NCBI GenBank assembly: GCA_963575745.1
Contig: CAUYUJ010021649.1
Location: forward strand, 206,232 to 270,231
Source of the DNA: Prorocentrum cordatum
Taxonomy: Eukaryota > Sar > Dinophyceae > Prorocentrales > Prorocentraceae
Direction: 5' to 3'
Length of the DNA stretch: 64,000 bases
The stretch's first letter is position 1; the number at the start of each line of letters is the position of its first letter. Made by a program: the position numbers and the translations under genes. The notes below the pieces were generated by a model. That model saw only the letters and a list, made by a program, of their open reading frames with translations, ran no database searches and was not told the origin of the DNA. Positions 48,025 to 58,499 of the stretch are shown here, piece after piece.

Positions 48025-48380
48025 ACGAAAGGGGCCCAGGGAACACTCGAACAGATAAACACAACGTCCAGAATTACCCATGCAGTCAACCAGTATAGTG
48101 AGGATGCGCGACAGGGATGCAAGGGCCTTGGACGCCCATTTCGAAGCTTCCCGAGCGGGGCGCGGCCAGCGAAAGTGGCCAAGGATGGACCCAGGAGGCA
48201 AGGATGCAAGGGTGCCCTTGGGAAAATTGCCCATCCTTGCTATGCGGGTTGACTGTGTGTTCCTATAATTTCTGGCTTCTCGTCTCCTCCCCATCTGACC
48301 ATCGCATCATTCCCCAGATGGTCCTGGGAGTCGACGCTTCATTATGTCTGTGTTTTTGTTCCCCACTCCCGACTTCTGGC
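48025..48380 (+). mobile_element. family X element, copy 3, split by a nested MITE
   Basis: Left part 48025-48079 (GAAAGGGGCCCAGGGAACAC, ACAGATAAACACAACGTCCA) and right part 48257-48380 (GGTCCTGGGAGTCGACGCTT, CATTATGTCTGTGTTTTTGT) fit copies at 14030 and 41625. The AACCCG-TIR MITE occupies the middle. Confidence 0.7.
48080..48256 (+). mobile_element. MITE-like AACCCG-TIR element, copy 2 (nested)
   Basis: GTCAACCAGTATAGTGAGGA at the left, CATCCTTGCTATGCGGGTTG at the right; body as at 25783. Confidence 0.85.
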
Positions 48381-48592
48381 CAGCACCCTTGACCTGCCAG
48401 CTGGCCCGAAGACGGGTCTGCGAGCCCTGGGCCCCCGCTGCCCCACGGCCGCACAGACGGAGCAACCCCGCACGGCGCACTGAGGGCGAGGGCGGCGTCT
48501 GCAGGCCTCCGCCCATAGGATCCCTCGTTGGTGCAAGTCCGCTCCGGTACAGACGATCACGGGAATGTCTGGACAGCAACCGGGAGCGGCCC
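48381..48592. other. spacer
   Basis: CTTGACCTGCCAG could act as an acceptor after the family X element, but no convincing exon follows. Confidence 0.3.
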
Positions 48593-48764
48593 AGAGGGGG
48601 GTGTCCAAGAGGGGGAGGGGCAAATCATGACCGGCGGCGCGTGCGCGGCCCAGCGGGGGGGCCAGGTACGCAATGAAACGAGAGGAGGCGCCATGGCATC
48701 TGGGGAAATATCATGGCCCCCGCCATGATATCCCCCCCCCCAGTCATCACCCCCCTCTTTTCCG
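48593..48764. mobile_element. MITE-like element (GGGGGGTGTCC...CACCCCCCTCTTTT), copy 1
   Basis: AGAGGGGGGTGTCCAAGAGG and TCATCACCCCCCTCTTTTCC are inverted ends. An inner palindrome ATATCATGGCCCCCGCCATG lies at 48,707-48,731. A second copy is at 49235-49405. Confidence 0.75.
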
Positions 48765-49234
48765 CCCCCGAAGCAACCAGGCGCCACGGTTATGAAGTGC
48801 TGCAGGCCGGGCCCATGCCAGGGCCGGGGGGGATCGGAGAGCAACAAAAAACGCGCGGCACCCTAGCAGACGTACACCCTGCCTCCGCAGAGAAAACCGC
48901 GGCCCGAGAGCACGTGGCCCTGCACCGACCTGCATATGCCTGCTCCCTCAGGCTCGGAAACTTGATCGAAAGCTGCGCTGGATCGAATCGCCAAATCGGA
49001 TCGGACCCGAAACGGGTCGGATCGCGCCCGAATCGTCGCGGAGTCGGATCGGAATCAGATCGTTTGGGGATCGCGGATCCGGCTTAAGCCCCGTAGGCCG
49101 AAAGAGGGAATCGGAGCCGTGCCAGACCGCCCCAGACCTGACCGACATCGGGAACTAGACGCGGACAGAGGTCGGTGGCATGGGGGCAGCTTCAATAACA
49201 CCACGACGCCTGTATCGGGAGCGGCCAAGAGGGG
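48765..49234. other. spacer with a degenerate GATCGGA patch
   Basis: 48,962-49,080 is built of CGGATCGGACCC/GAATCG words like 25995-26172. No exon. Confidence 0.4.
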
Positions 49235-49405
49235 GGTGTCCAAGAGGGGGGGGGTGCAAATCATGACCGGCGGCATGTGCGCCGCCCAGCGGGGGGGCCA
49301 GGGACGTAATGCAATAAGAAGAGGCGCCATGAAACCTGCGGAAATATCATGACCCCCGCCACGACATCCACCTCCCCTCAAGTCATCACCCCCCTCTTTT
49401 CCGCC
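49235..49405. mobile_element. MITE-like element (GGGGGGTGTCC...), copy 2
   Basis: AATCATGACCGGCGGCATGT, GCCCAGCGGGGGGGCCAGGG, CATCACCCCCCTCTTTTCC; about 640 bp from copy 1. Confidence 0.8.
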
Positions 49406-49459
49406 CCCGACTGTAGGCGATGCCGCAAGAGGCCCCCCTGTGAGCCCGCACCCTGGGCC

Positions 49460-49622
49460 GCTCTGGCGAAGGGCCACTCTGACGGCATCGCTGTGTTTTT
49501 TTCGGTTTCGTGCGTGTTTTTTTCGCGAAATGATCAAGGATGCTCCTCGATGGTCCTCGCCGAAAGAAAAATGCACACGTCCGAGCGGTGCCAAGCTCTG
49601 GCGAAGGGCCACTCTGACGGCA
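49460..49622 (+). mobile_element. small element flanked by a 28-bp direct repeat
   Basis: GCTCTGGCGAAGGGCCACTC (28 bases in all) at 49460-49487 is repeated exactly at 49595-49622. Between them is GAAATGATCAAGGATGCTCC, TCGATGGTCCTCGCCGAAAG and ACACGTCCGAGCGGTGCC, which recurs at 50836-50968 with clean inverted ends. Confidence 0.8.
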
Positions 49623-49825
49623 CAGGGCAGGCACGCTCCGCCAGCGCCGGTCTCTGACGCCGCGCGGATCTCTCCGCCCTTGCTGCATCGGCGGCCTCTC
49701 GATCTCCGCATCCCGCCGAGGCTGGTCGACGCCAAGCCAGCGCTCTGCCCGGAGCGCCCCCCGGCGGGGTCGCTGCCGCGCCGGGGCGACAGACGACACG
49801 GACCTGCCGTACAGTCATCGGCCTG
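49623..49825. other. spacer
   Basis: GC-rich, nothing recognised. Confidence 0.3.
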
Positions 49826-49980
49826 ACCTAAGGAACGATAAATAAGGAACGAAGCCCCGGTTTTCCAGGGAAATAAGCATAAGGAACGATACATATAAAA
49901 AAACGCGCATAAGGAAGGATACGTAACGCATGCAAGCCTTGAGGAACGACCGAGCCCCTTTTGAAAATTAAGTGTCCCTT
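49826..49980 (+). repeat. dispersed AAATAAGGAACGA repeat, copy 2
   Basis: Four CATAAGGAACGATA-like units; start matches 13805. Confidence 0.6.
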
Positions 49981-50074
49981 ACTCAAGCCGCTCACTGTAA
50001 TCAGCAGATTTGAGAGCCGCCGATATCGCCCCTCGCCGGCTCCCCCTCAGGCAGGAGCGCGCAACGTCGGATCG

Positions 50075-50243
50075 GGAGATGGGATCGGATCGGCACGTGT
50101 ATCGAACCGGACCGCGTCGGCTCGGAGTCGGGATCGGATCGGATCGACGGCGGCCAGCATTCCTAACAGCGCCATGCGAGCGTCGGGCCGAATCGGACCG
50201 CCCGAAAATCAGAATCGAATCGAATCGGACCGGCCAGGGCTCA
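50075..50243 (+). repeat. dispersed GATCGGA/GAATCGAATC repeat, copy 2
   Basis: GCGTCGGCTCGGAGTCGGGA, CAGCGCCATGCGAGCGTCGG, AGAATCGAATCGAATCGGAC; partner of 25995. Confidence 0.7.
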
Positions 50244-50569
50244 TACTAGAGGCCTCCCCAATTTGTTCCGAGTAGATGGTGATCGGAGGGTCGCGCCACA
50301 TCGTCGATGCATCGCCAAGTCCGCGTAGAGAAAATCGGGCTCCAGATCGAGTCGCATCGCCGACGTATCGCCGATACGCCCCAACCCACCCACCCGATCT
50401 TCGGTGGCAACTCATGGGAGCCTCCCGTACCATCTTGTTGGCTCTTGCGGATCGACGCCAATCGACTTTCAATCGGGACTAATCTACGATAAGTCGGCGC
50501 TAATCGACGCTAAATCGACGCTAATCGACGCTACAATCATCGGCGCTGCCTCATCAACTCCCAAACGCG
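50244..50569. other. spacer with a TAATCGACGC mini-array
   Basis: Four TAATCGACGC/TAAATCGACGC units at 50,500-50,533. No exon. Confidence 0.45.
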
Positions 50570-50662
50570 CGGCTCGCTAACGCGGGTCAGCCAAAAGGGA
50601 TCTTCGCAGGATCCTGCAGGATCCGGTGCCCTGGCGGACCCCCGTTTGCACCGACCCCCGTC
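50570..50662 (+). repeat. dispersed ACCCGGGTCAGC / GGATCCTGCA repeat, copy 3
   Basis: CGCGGGTCAGCCAAAAGGGA, GCAGGATCCTGCAGGATCCG, GCCCTGGCGGACCCCCGTTT. Confidence 0.8.
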
Positions 50663-50680
50663 TCTTTTTGGACGCCCGAA

Positions 50681-51010
50681 ATGGGTACGGAAAAAATATG
50701 GGTACACTGCCCAACAACACATGTTTTCCTCCACCAACAGCGGCCGCTGTTGGGCAGGCGGCCTTCTGCCTCAAATGGACACAGGCCGCGGCGGCGCGGA
50801 CAGCGAGTCGGGTCCCAAATGAACCAGAACTGCTGTCTGGCCATCGCTCGGACGTCCATTCCCTGTGTTTTGTTTCGCTTTCGTGCGTGGTATTTTCGCC
50901 AGATGATCAAGGATGCTCCTCGATGGTCCTCGCCGAAGGAAACATGCGCACGTCCGAGCGATGCCAACCTGTTGGGCCGTGTACCCCTTCTTTCCGTACC
51001 CACTTCGTTC
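50681..51010. mobile_element. MITE with GAAATGGGTAC TIRs, copy 2, split by a nested element
   Basis: The left arm at 50681-50720 and right arm at 50972-51010 pair. The inner AACAGCGGCCGCTGTT is conserved at 50,740-50,755. The right half is displaced by the element at 50836. Confidence 0.85.
50836..50968 (+). mobile_element. nested small element with GGCATCGCTCGGACGT TIRs
   Basis: CCATCGCTCGGACGTCCATT at the left and GCACGTCCGAGCGATGCC at the right are inverted; the internal TGATCAAGGATGCTCCTCGA matches 49460-49622. Confidence 0.85.
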
Positions 51011-51889
51011 CTGCCGACTCCTGAGCCCCGGCCGCAACGGCACCGGGGGCGCGCCGGCCCGACCCGGGGTCCTGCCAACCTCGCGCACGCGGGCCAGGGC
51101 GGCCCGCTGCGCGGCCCAGTAGCCCTGCGGAACCGCGGGTGAAGAGGCGCGGGGGGGGGGGGGGGGCGCGCCGCGCAGAAAGGGCTCGGGGGCGGGCGCG
51201 GGTGGGCGATGAGCGGGGAGGGTCGCGGAAGCATCGGCCCCCAGCCAGGGCTCGAGCCGAGCAGTGCTCTTCGTGTTCGTTGTGTTCTCGTGTTCCCCTG
51301 GTGCTGTCTTCCTTCCGCCGTTGCCGCAAAAGACGAGATCAGAACGAAAACGGTCCACGAGATCGCCCAAAAACACCGTTTGGCTCGAGCCCTGCCCCCG
51401 ACCCACGAACAAAATGGCTGCCCACGTTGAGCATGCACTGGCAACTCTGTGTCGCTGGATCGTTGATCATGAGCCGCGTCCACATCGCAGAGCAAAGGGG
51501 CCTGGAAGGGGCATGCCACTCCTTGACAAAACTCTTGTCCCGACCTGTGGCCGCCGCGATCACCGCGGCGACCCCCCAAAACCGACCTGGAGGTTCGGAT
51601 CCAGGCCCGCGTCCACGCAACGAGGGGAGGGTTTGGTCCAGATACCCTCGGTGAAGAAAATTACTGCGAATGGTGTTTTAGCAATAGTCCGCCTCTGAGG
51701 ACCTGACCGAGCCACGGGAAAGTCCGAAATTGGCCCAGGATGGAAAATCAGTCCAGGGCAGGTACACACCTCTAGGGGTCCACGTCGTGAGGAGATCATG
51801 ACGTCTGGGATCTGTGGGGGGGATCGAGGTTCGAAGCTCGAGGAAGATCGGGGGCCGAGGATCCAGGAGGATCTAGGCGGATGGAGCAG
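51011..51889. other. gene-free block, several open frames
   Basis: All minus-strand phases are open over 51,340-51,600 (one reads DKSFVKEWHAPSRPLCSAMW). No domain or convincing splice sites, so no exon is called. Confidence 0.3.
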
Positions 51890-52200
51890 GATCGGGATCG
51901 ACGGCACACATCGCACGCTACCAGCATCTGACGTACCAGCCCTGCCTGGCACTCTTGGGCCACAGCGGTGCCTGGCACACCAGACGCGCGTGGCGTGCCT
52001 GGTACGCGTGGCGCACCTCGCCCCAGCGTTGCGCACATGGGATGTCCATCCAAAGACGACCGCTGAACATGCTGAGGCGCGGGTGCTACTTGTGTGTTGG
52101 GAGGGCGGATGTGAGTAAGCGAGACAGCTTGCCGACGACGAAGGTGTCTTGACCCCTCCCACTACACCCTCCCCCTGGACCTGGGCGGGGCGCCACGCGA
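51890..52200 (+). repeat. isolated copy of the 0.7-0.94 kb satellite unit
   Basis: CCTGGCACTCTTGGGCCACA, GGTACGCGTGGCGCACCTCG and GTGCTACTTGTGTGTTGGGA match the 37.2-40.4 kb array about 11.5 kb away. Confidence 0.8.
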
Positions 52201-52329
52201 GGTGTTGGAGGGTCCTTTTTGGCCTCGGCGAGCAGGCCCAAATCACGGATTTTCCAAATGGTTTAGGGCAAAATTCGACCTCCTGAGGCGAGGGCGCGAA
52301 TTGGAACCCTGCCCTTCGTCGATCGGTCT

Positions 52330-52620
52330 CCTGCAAGGTGGGCCCAAGATGGCCCCGGGGGCTCCCACAAGTGCCCCGAGAAGCCCAAGAGGCGCCTAGG
52401 AGGCCTCAAGAGGCCCCCAAAATGCCCCCAAATGCCTTTACGAGGATCCCAAGAGAACTCGAACAGGCCCGAAGAGGCTCCTCCGAGGCACCCAAGACGC
52501 TTCAAGAGAGCCCCGGAACCGACAAGAGGCCCCCAAGACGCCCCAGCAAGCCCACAAGAAGCTCTCAAGAGACATCCGAAGAGACTCCGAGAAGCATGCA
52601 AGAGGCCTCTGGCCTTTCTG
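52330..52620 (+). repeat. CCAAGANGGCC repeat field, segment 5
   Basis: AAGTGCCCCGAGAAGCCCAA, CAAGAGGCCCCCAAAATGCC and similar words. Confidence 0.7.
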
Positions 52621-52629
52621 TTCGCCCTC

Positions 52630-52825
52630 CTCTTCCTTCTCTTCATTCGCCCAATCCTCCTCCTCTCTCCTCCCTTCTCCCTCCTCCCTTCTCCCTCCTC
52701 CCTTATCCCTTCCCCCTCATCCCTCCTCCTTTCTCCCTCCTCCCCACTCTCCTCCTTCCTCCTCCCTCCTCCTCCTCCTCCGCCTCCTCCTCCTCCTCCT
52801 CCTCCTCCTCCTCCGGTTCCTCCTC
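52630..52825 (+). repeat. (CTC/TCC)n pyrimidine tract
   Basis: About 195 bases, CCCTTCTCCCTCCT units passing into pure (CTC)n. Confidence 0.9.
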
Positions 52826-53640
52826 CATCCTCCCTTGGGGTGTGACGGTTTCCTGGCCTTCATTACACTGCGTGCTCCTCGACATGCCTGATCAGGGCAA
52901 CTCGCATGGGCATCGTTTCTGGATGGGCTGGTGGCGGTACGCGGAGCGTCTAGAACTAAAAGTACGCCGTGCTTGGTTACTCGATTCATGGCGGCCCCGA
53001 GCCGGAGCTGGGGCGCGTGAACCACACTGATACCAAAAGAAGAGGGCGAGCGAGAACGGAAAGCTATGCCGGGCCAGTCGGGCCTTCGACGGCGCTGCTT
53101 CATTCCTTCTCCGTATACACAACTCCTCTGTCGCACCCCCAGACGTATCGTTAGGCCAGGCGAGGCGTTTCGCCTCACACTTCCCCCCCTCGTGATCATG
53201 CTGGGCATTTCGCCTGAGATGTCCTCGCCATTTACGATTCCAAAGCTTGAACATTTGCAATGGCCTCAATTCTGAACACAGTTCGTTTCCAATGTGTGAC
53301 TCTCGCCTTAGCACCGTGCACGCTCGCCTTAGACAGTGTTGAACCACATGATGGACGAAGGCCCGCTCTTGTTTTAATACGTGGTTCTCGCCAGGAGCGC
53401 CGCGCGCACCCGTCTTAAGATAATGCAGCAGTTTCAGCGAAGCGTAGGGATAGAAAGTCCGAAGAGCGGTGCTCTGGCACGTGTTACGTTTGTCAGGGCG
53501 CAGCAGTCAGACGGGCTCGCGGCGCTGAAGTCCCAAGAATGTTCTTTATGCCGTATCGGGGATGCTCACACGTGTGCTTTTACACGGGCCGCTTCCCGCA
53601 ACGAGAACTACTTACTCAAGGAACCTATAAATAGGGAACT
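52826..53640. other. low-GC single-copy block, candidate terminal exon
   Basis: After the pyrimidine tract, CCTGATCAG is followed by an open phase GNSHGHRFWMGWWRYAERLE, then LKVRRAWLLDSWRPR, to a TGA at 53028-53030. The minus strand is also open (151 residues, 52892-53347), and a 192-residue plus frame starts at 53381. No domain is recognised in any. A GAGGCGTTTCGCCTC hairpin lies at 53,163-53,177 and CTATAAATAG at 53,623. Confidence 0.3.
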
Positions 53641-54044
53641 TGGAGAGGGTTGCGCTGCGACATCATGGTTGCGTCTTGGGCTCAAGATAGTCCTCGTCCT
53701 CCCCCTCCGCCTCGCCGTCTGGGAGGCTCGCCGATGTCCATCCTGGCCATCCTCAAAAGAAAGGGTGGGAGGAGAGGAAGGGGAGAGGGGCAGGGAGGCA
53801 CGCTGTGCGCGCACGTACAAGCGCCATGCGCATGGAACTGGAAGCAGAAGGAGAACGGGAGAACAAAAAACAGGAGACGGAAGAGGACAGAGGACAAGCG
53901 CGGGTACGGCTGTGTGCGTGTTTGAGCTGTGGGCAACCAGGCCATCTTCCGGTGTGTGAAAAAATGCGTACGCAGAGGGTGCTTGCGGTGCCTCCCCGTG
54001 GTCTATGGTGAGCTCCTCCTCGGCGAAGATGTCCTGGCAGGGGC
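53641..54044. other. gene-free spacer
   Basis: Purine-rich around 53,755-53,900. Nothing recognised. Confidence 0.3.
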
Positions 54045-54245
54045 ATGCGCGCGCGTGTCTGTGTCTGTGTCTGCGTCTGCGTCTGTGTCTGTGTCTGTGT
54101 CTGTGTCCGGGTCTGTGTGTCTATGTCTGTGTCTGTGTGTCTCTGCCTGAATGTGTATGCGTGTGTCTGTGTGAATGTTTGTGCGTGTGTGGGAAATGCG
54201 TGTGTGTGTGTGTGTGTGTCTCTATCTCTCACTCCCTCTCTCTCT
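54045..54245 (+). repeat. (TGTGTC)n / (TG)n microsatellite
   Basis: TCTGTGTCTGCG-type hexamers, then pure TG at 54,200-54,220 and (TC)n to 54,245. Confidence 0.93.
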
Positions 54246-54368
54246 CTCACGCAATACTGCGCCTAGGCAATTGCACCCAAGCGCCGCGTCAGAGGGAACA
54301 AAGGAACGCGCGTGCCCCATGGCAACGTTCCGCCGATTGGACCCCGACGCGTCGCAGGAAAAAAAACA

Positions 54369-54490
54369 TGTTGCGTGCGCGTGCGCGTGCGCGCACGTGT
54401 GCGCGTGCGTGTGCGCGTGCGCGTGCGCGTGCGCGTGCGTGTGCCTGGGCGCGTGCCTGTGCGTGGGCGCGTACGCGTGCGCGTGCGCGT
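54369..54490 (+). repeat. (GCGTGC)n microsatellite
   Basis: Alternating purine-pyrimidine GTGCGCGTGC words, Z-DNA-prone. Confidence 0.93.
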
Positions 54491-54696
54491 TCGCTGCGCC
54501 TCGCCCCGCCGCCCGGCGCCCTCGCTCGCGCCCCCGCCCCCCCCCCCCTTGCGAGCCCCGCTCGGCCGCCCCACCTGGGCGTGTTCCCTGCTGCGACGCC
54601 CGCCCGCTCTCCGCGACCCGCCTCCGCCGCCCTTCGCCCGCTGCTGCCCCGCCGGCGCGCCCGGCGCCCGCCCCCCCCCCCCCGCCCCCTGAGCAG
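54491..54696. other. GC-rich spacer
   Basis: More than 75% GC, all frames open, nothing recognised. Confidence 0.3.
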
Positions 54697-54930
54697 GGAC
54701 CGACCGCCCCAGCATTCCTGTAGGCCTACCACGACATGCTCCTAGAACCCAGCAGTGCTCTAAGAACAGGACAATGTTTTTAGAACAGAGAGCCGATGTA
54801 CCAAAACAAGACAGTCCCAGCCACAGATGTTCTAAAACATCCCGTAGAAACCTTACAGGGTTCTTCGACCATTGTTTGGTAGGCCTGTAGGCACGCCAAG
54901 ACGCTTCGCCCCTGCTTGAGCCCCGGCCCC
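54697..54930 (+). repeat. dispersed 230-bp repeat (TTCTTAGAACC family), copy 3
   Basis: AGGGACCGACCGCCCCAGCA, GGCCTACCACGACATGCTCC, AAAACAAGACAGTCCCAGCC, CACGCCAAGACGCTTCGCCC. Confidence 0.75.
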
Positions 54931-55029
54931 CGCCGGCCCGGTTGCTGCCCCATGGCTGCGAAGCCCGCGCGACTCCAAGGCGCGCGGGGAGTCGGAGGCT
55001 GCGGCGCCTGCGCCCACCCGCGGACGACC

Positions 55030-55195
55030 GAAAAAAATGTGCGCGTGCGTTTGCGTGTACGTGTACGTGTGTGCGTGCGTGCTGTGTGTTGAGTGTATGT
55101 GTTATGTGTTGTTTGTTGTGTACGTTGTGTGCGCTGTGTGCGTTGTGTGTGTGGTGCGTGTGTGCTGTGTGTTTGTGTGTCTGTGTGCGTGTGTC
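55030..55195 (+). repeat. (GTGTGC)n / (TGTGT)n microsatellite
   Basis: 165 bases of GTGTGC/GTTGTGTG words. Confidence 0.93.
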
Positions 55196-55412
55196 AGACG
55201 CTAAGCGTCCTTCACGGCATTTTGCCATCTCATTCCGCGTCGCGCTTCGACGTTTCGCCTGTCACCCGTTCACTCGCTGAGTGCGCGCTGGTCGATCGTC
55301 CCCGGTCGTGCGGCCTGTCGCGCCGCAGCTTCGCCTACTTCCCTGGCCGTGCGGGTCCCTCCCCTCGCCGGTAGTCGCCTCGTCCTCCATTTCTCCCTGC
55401 CATCCTCGCCAG

Positions 55413-55521
55413 GGGTATGGCGCTGCCCCCCTTTCTGAGCGCGGCGCGCGCGTGGCCCCGGCCGCTGCACTTGACTTTATCCACCTCGACGCCGCGCGCG
55501 AAGCCGCGACCGCCAAAACTG
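55413..55521 (+). CDS. candidate internal exon with good AG/GT sites, function unknown
   Basis: A pyrimidine-rich acceptor (CTCCCTGCCATCCTCGCCAG) is followed by a phase with strong GC3 bias reading YGAAPLSERGARVAPAAALD, then FIHLDAAREAATAKT. The donor ACTG|GTGTGC opens the 1.2-kb GT array, which would be the intron. Length is 109 nt. No domain can be named from so short a piece. Confidence 0.4.
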
Positions 55522-56760
55522 GTGTGCGTGGAGCGTGCGTGGGTGCGTGGGTGTGTGTGTGTGTTTGTGGGTGTGTGGGTGTGGTCTGAATTGAGCTGTG
55601 TAATATGGTGTGTGGTGTGTGGTGTGTGGTGTCTGGTGAGGTGCGTGGTGTGTGGTGTTGGGATATGGTGTGTGGCGTGTGTGTGGTGTCTGATGTGTGG
55701 GTTGTGGGGTGTTATGTGTGGGATGTGGCGTGTGAGGTGTTGGGTGTAGAGTGTGGAGTGTGGGGTGTGGGGTGTGATGTGTGGGGTTTTGAGTGTGGGG
55801 TGTGGGGTGTGAGGTGTGGGGTGCGGGGTGTGGGGTGTGGAGTGCGGAGTGTGTGTGTGTGTGTGTGTTGTGCGCGCTGTGTGTTGTGTGTTGTGTGTGG
55901 TGTGTGTGGTGTGCGTGGTGTGTGTGTGTGGGTTGTGGCGTGCGCTGTCTGGTATGTGCTGTCTGCTGTGTGATGTGGGTTGAGTTGAGTGTTGTGTGTT
56001 GTGTGTTGTGTGGTGTGTGGTGTGTGCTGTGTGCTGTGTTGAGTAGTGTGCGTGTGTTGTGTATTGTGTTGTGTGCTGTATGGTGTGTTGTGTGGTGTGT
56101 TGTGTGGTGTGTTATGTATTGCGTGATGTGTGCTGTACGTTGCGTGTTGTTTTGTGTAGTGGTTGCTGTGTGTTGTCTGATGTGTGGTGTGCTCTGTTTG
56201 GTGTGTGGTCAGTAACGTGTGTGTGTGTGCGTGTGTGAGAGTTGTGTTGTGGGGTGTGTGGTGTGTGCTGTGTCGTGTGACTTGCGTGTTGTGAACTATG
56301 TGCTGCGTGGTGTGAGCTGGGTGTTGTGTGGTATGGGCTGTGGTGTTTGTTGCGTGTTCCCTGTTTGTCTGCTGTAGTGTGTGATATGTGTGTGTCATGT
56401 GTTGTGTGTTGACTGCTGTATGTTGTGTGGTGCGTGATGTGTGCTGGTGTGACGTGTGCTGTGACGCTGTCGTCGTGTATGTTGTGTGTTGCGTGTTGTG
56501 GATTGCGTGTTGTGTGCTGTGATGCGTGGCGGGTGTTGTGTGGTGTTTGATGTTTGCTGAGTGCTGTGGTGTGAGTTGTGTGTTGTGTGTTGTGGGCTGT
56601 GTGTTGTGCGTCTGTGTGCTGTTGTGTGTTGCGTGTCGGTGGTTTCGGGTACGTGTGTGTGTGTGTGTGTCTGTGTGAGAGTGTCTATGTTTGTGGTTGC
56701 GAGTGTCTCATACGCGCGCTCTCTCTGTATCTCTCTGTCTCTCTCTCTCTCTCTCTCTCG
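55522..56760 (+). repeat. 1.2-kb degenerate (GTGTGTTGTG)n array ending in (CT)n
   Basis: Almost exclusively T and G with rare A/C; local period 5-8 (TGTGTTGTGTGG). (TCTC)n at 56,725-56,760 closes it. Cys/Val-rich frames across it are artefacts. Confidence 0.95.
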
Positions 56761-58085
56761 TCATCCCGCTGTCTCACTCCGATTGTTCTCTCTCCCAGCC
56801 TGCCGCCAGCTATCCTTGCCTCCCTCCCACCATTTCCCTTCCCCATTGGTGATTGCCTCATCTTTATCGCTACCCTCACCCCCACGAATATCTCTGTCTC
56901 ATGGCCCTCTCTCGCTTTCCTCCCTTCGATACACCATCAAACTATGCACTGCCACGCAGGCCATTGCAACGGTAGACTGTTACCATCCAGGCTGACCATG
57001 CTCCACCACGATACAAGCCATAACCCTCCCTGGCCTCACTCGCGAATACAGACACAAGAGGAAGAAGCGTCATGCTCAGGCCAGGCTCGAAGCATGTGCG
57101 CCAGCTGTGTGTGTGTGCTTACGCAAGGCATGACATGATGTCAAGAGTGACAAACCTGCGGTTTTGGCTCGCACGTGGCTTGGGAAAGAAGCGCGAGCGC
57201 CCGCAACTCACACCTAACTCGGACGATCGCACTGTACCACAATACGTACGGTTCCCCTCGACGCCCAGCGATTATAGACCCCATTGTTCAACGACTACGT
57301 CGGCCTTACTATCCCCCGTCAACGCCCCCCGCTTTAACGGAGGCTGCGCCCAACTCGTGTGGCGACACCTAAGTACGCACCGTATCCAACCAAAAACTTC
57401 AGACTTACGTCTGATTGTCCTAGCTGTCCGACTCCGTCCAAATCTCCCCCACGTGGCTCTCTCCTCCCAGCTCCGACGCCGTATCGTAAACGACAAGAGG
57501 TAGAGACAACCGCCACCAACTGTTTCGACAGCAACGAGCCTGGACGGTTGTTGACTTGGAGCCGGGTCGATCTGTGGGGGCCAAGGGTGTCAAGCGGAGC
57601 GGGATTTCCACTGCTCCCAGATTTCAGGGCCCTCTTGAGTTCCCTCATCCTCCTATCCGTTCCCCTTCGTAACAGGATCCAACAGACTCGTGTCATCGGA
57701 CAGAAGAGGACACGCCCTGTGTACCTGAGGCACCCAGGATGCCGACACCATCGGCATCTTCCCCTTTCTCGGCTCATGATGCTAATTCACCTGCTCCTCA
57801 TCTTCCTCCTAATTGCCCCTCTCGCCCATACAGTAAATCACCTGCTCCTCCTCCTCTTCCTAATTGCTCCTCTCGCCCATACAGTATATTATACCATGTT
57901 CAGAATGCCCCCCATCACCACGCGAACGTTTTCTTATGCGGGTTTGCGACATTGGGCGAAAGGGGGGGGGTCTAGCTCCGTACCTCTGCTGAGTGCGGCT
58001 GCTTGCAACAGGGCGTCGTATGTGGAAGACTCCACCTGCTTGACACAGGCGCCAAAAACAGCCAAGATTCTTGAGATCTAATGCA
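56761..58085. other. low-GC single-copy block, unassigned ORFs
   Basis: Pyrimidine-rich plus strand. Frames of 143 (57072-57503) and 240 residues (57359-58081) on plus and 147 (57334-57777) on minus are open, none with a domain. A 51-bp tandem duplication (CACCTGCTCCTCATCTTCCT...CATACAGTA) lies at 57,788-57,890. Confidence 0.3.
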
Positions 58086-58169
58086 GGGGGGGGAAGGGGT
58101 GCGAGGGCCCGCGCCGATCGGCAAAACAATGAATCCGCCGACCCTGTCGGCGTGTGGAAGATGCTTTTC

Positions 58170-58230
58170 CGTTCGTCGTGAACGTCGTCGTCGTCGTCGT
58201 CGTCGCGGCCGTCGTCGTCGTCCCCGTCGT

Positions 58231-58265
<35 letters not shown>

Positions 58266-58310
58266 ATGCTCTTCCTTTCGTCGTCGTCGTCGTCGTCGTC
58301 GTCGCCCTCC
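58170..58310 (+). repeat. (GTC)n microsatellite
   Basis: GTCGTCGTC with GCC variants, followed by a 42-bp duplication (AAGCGAAATYGAGCAACGTC...) at 58,337-58,410. Confidence 0.93.
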
Positions 58311-58499
58311 CCTCAGGCGCGCCAGCCAAAGCGAAACCAAAGCGAAATCGAGCAACGTCGTAGCTGAGTCGAAGGCAAAGCGAAATTGAGCAACGTCGTA
58401 GCTGAGTCGAAGGGCAGCCCCTTCCCTTTGATCCCTTCCCCACCGGAGGGGGGGGTGTCGCGGGAGGGGGGGGGGCAGATACGCATCCCCCCCCCGGGA

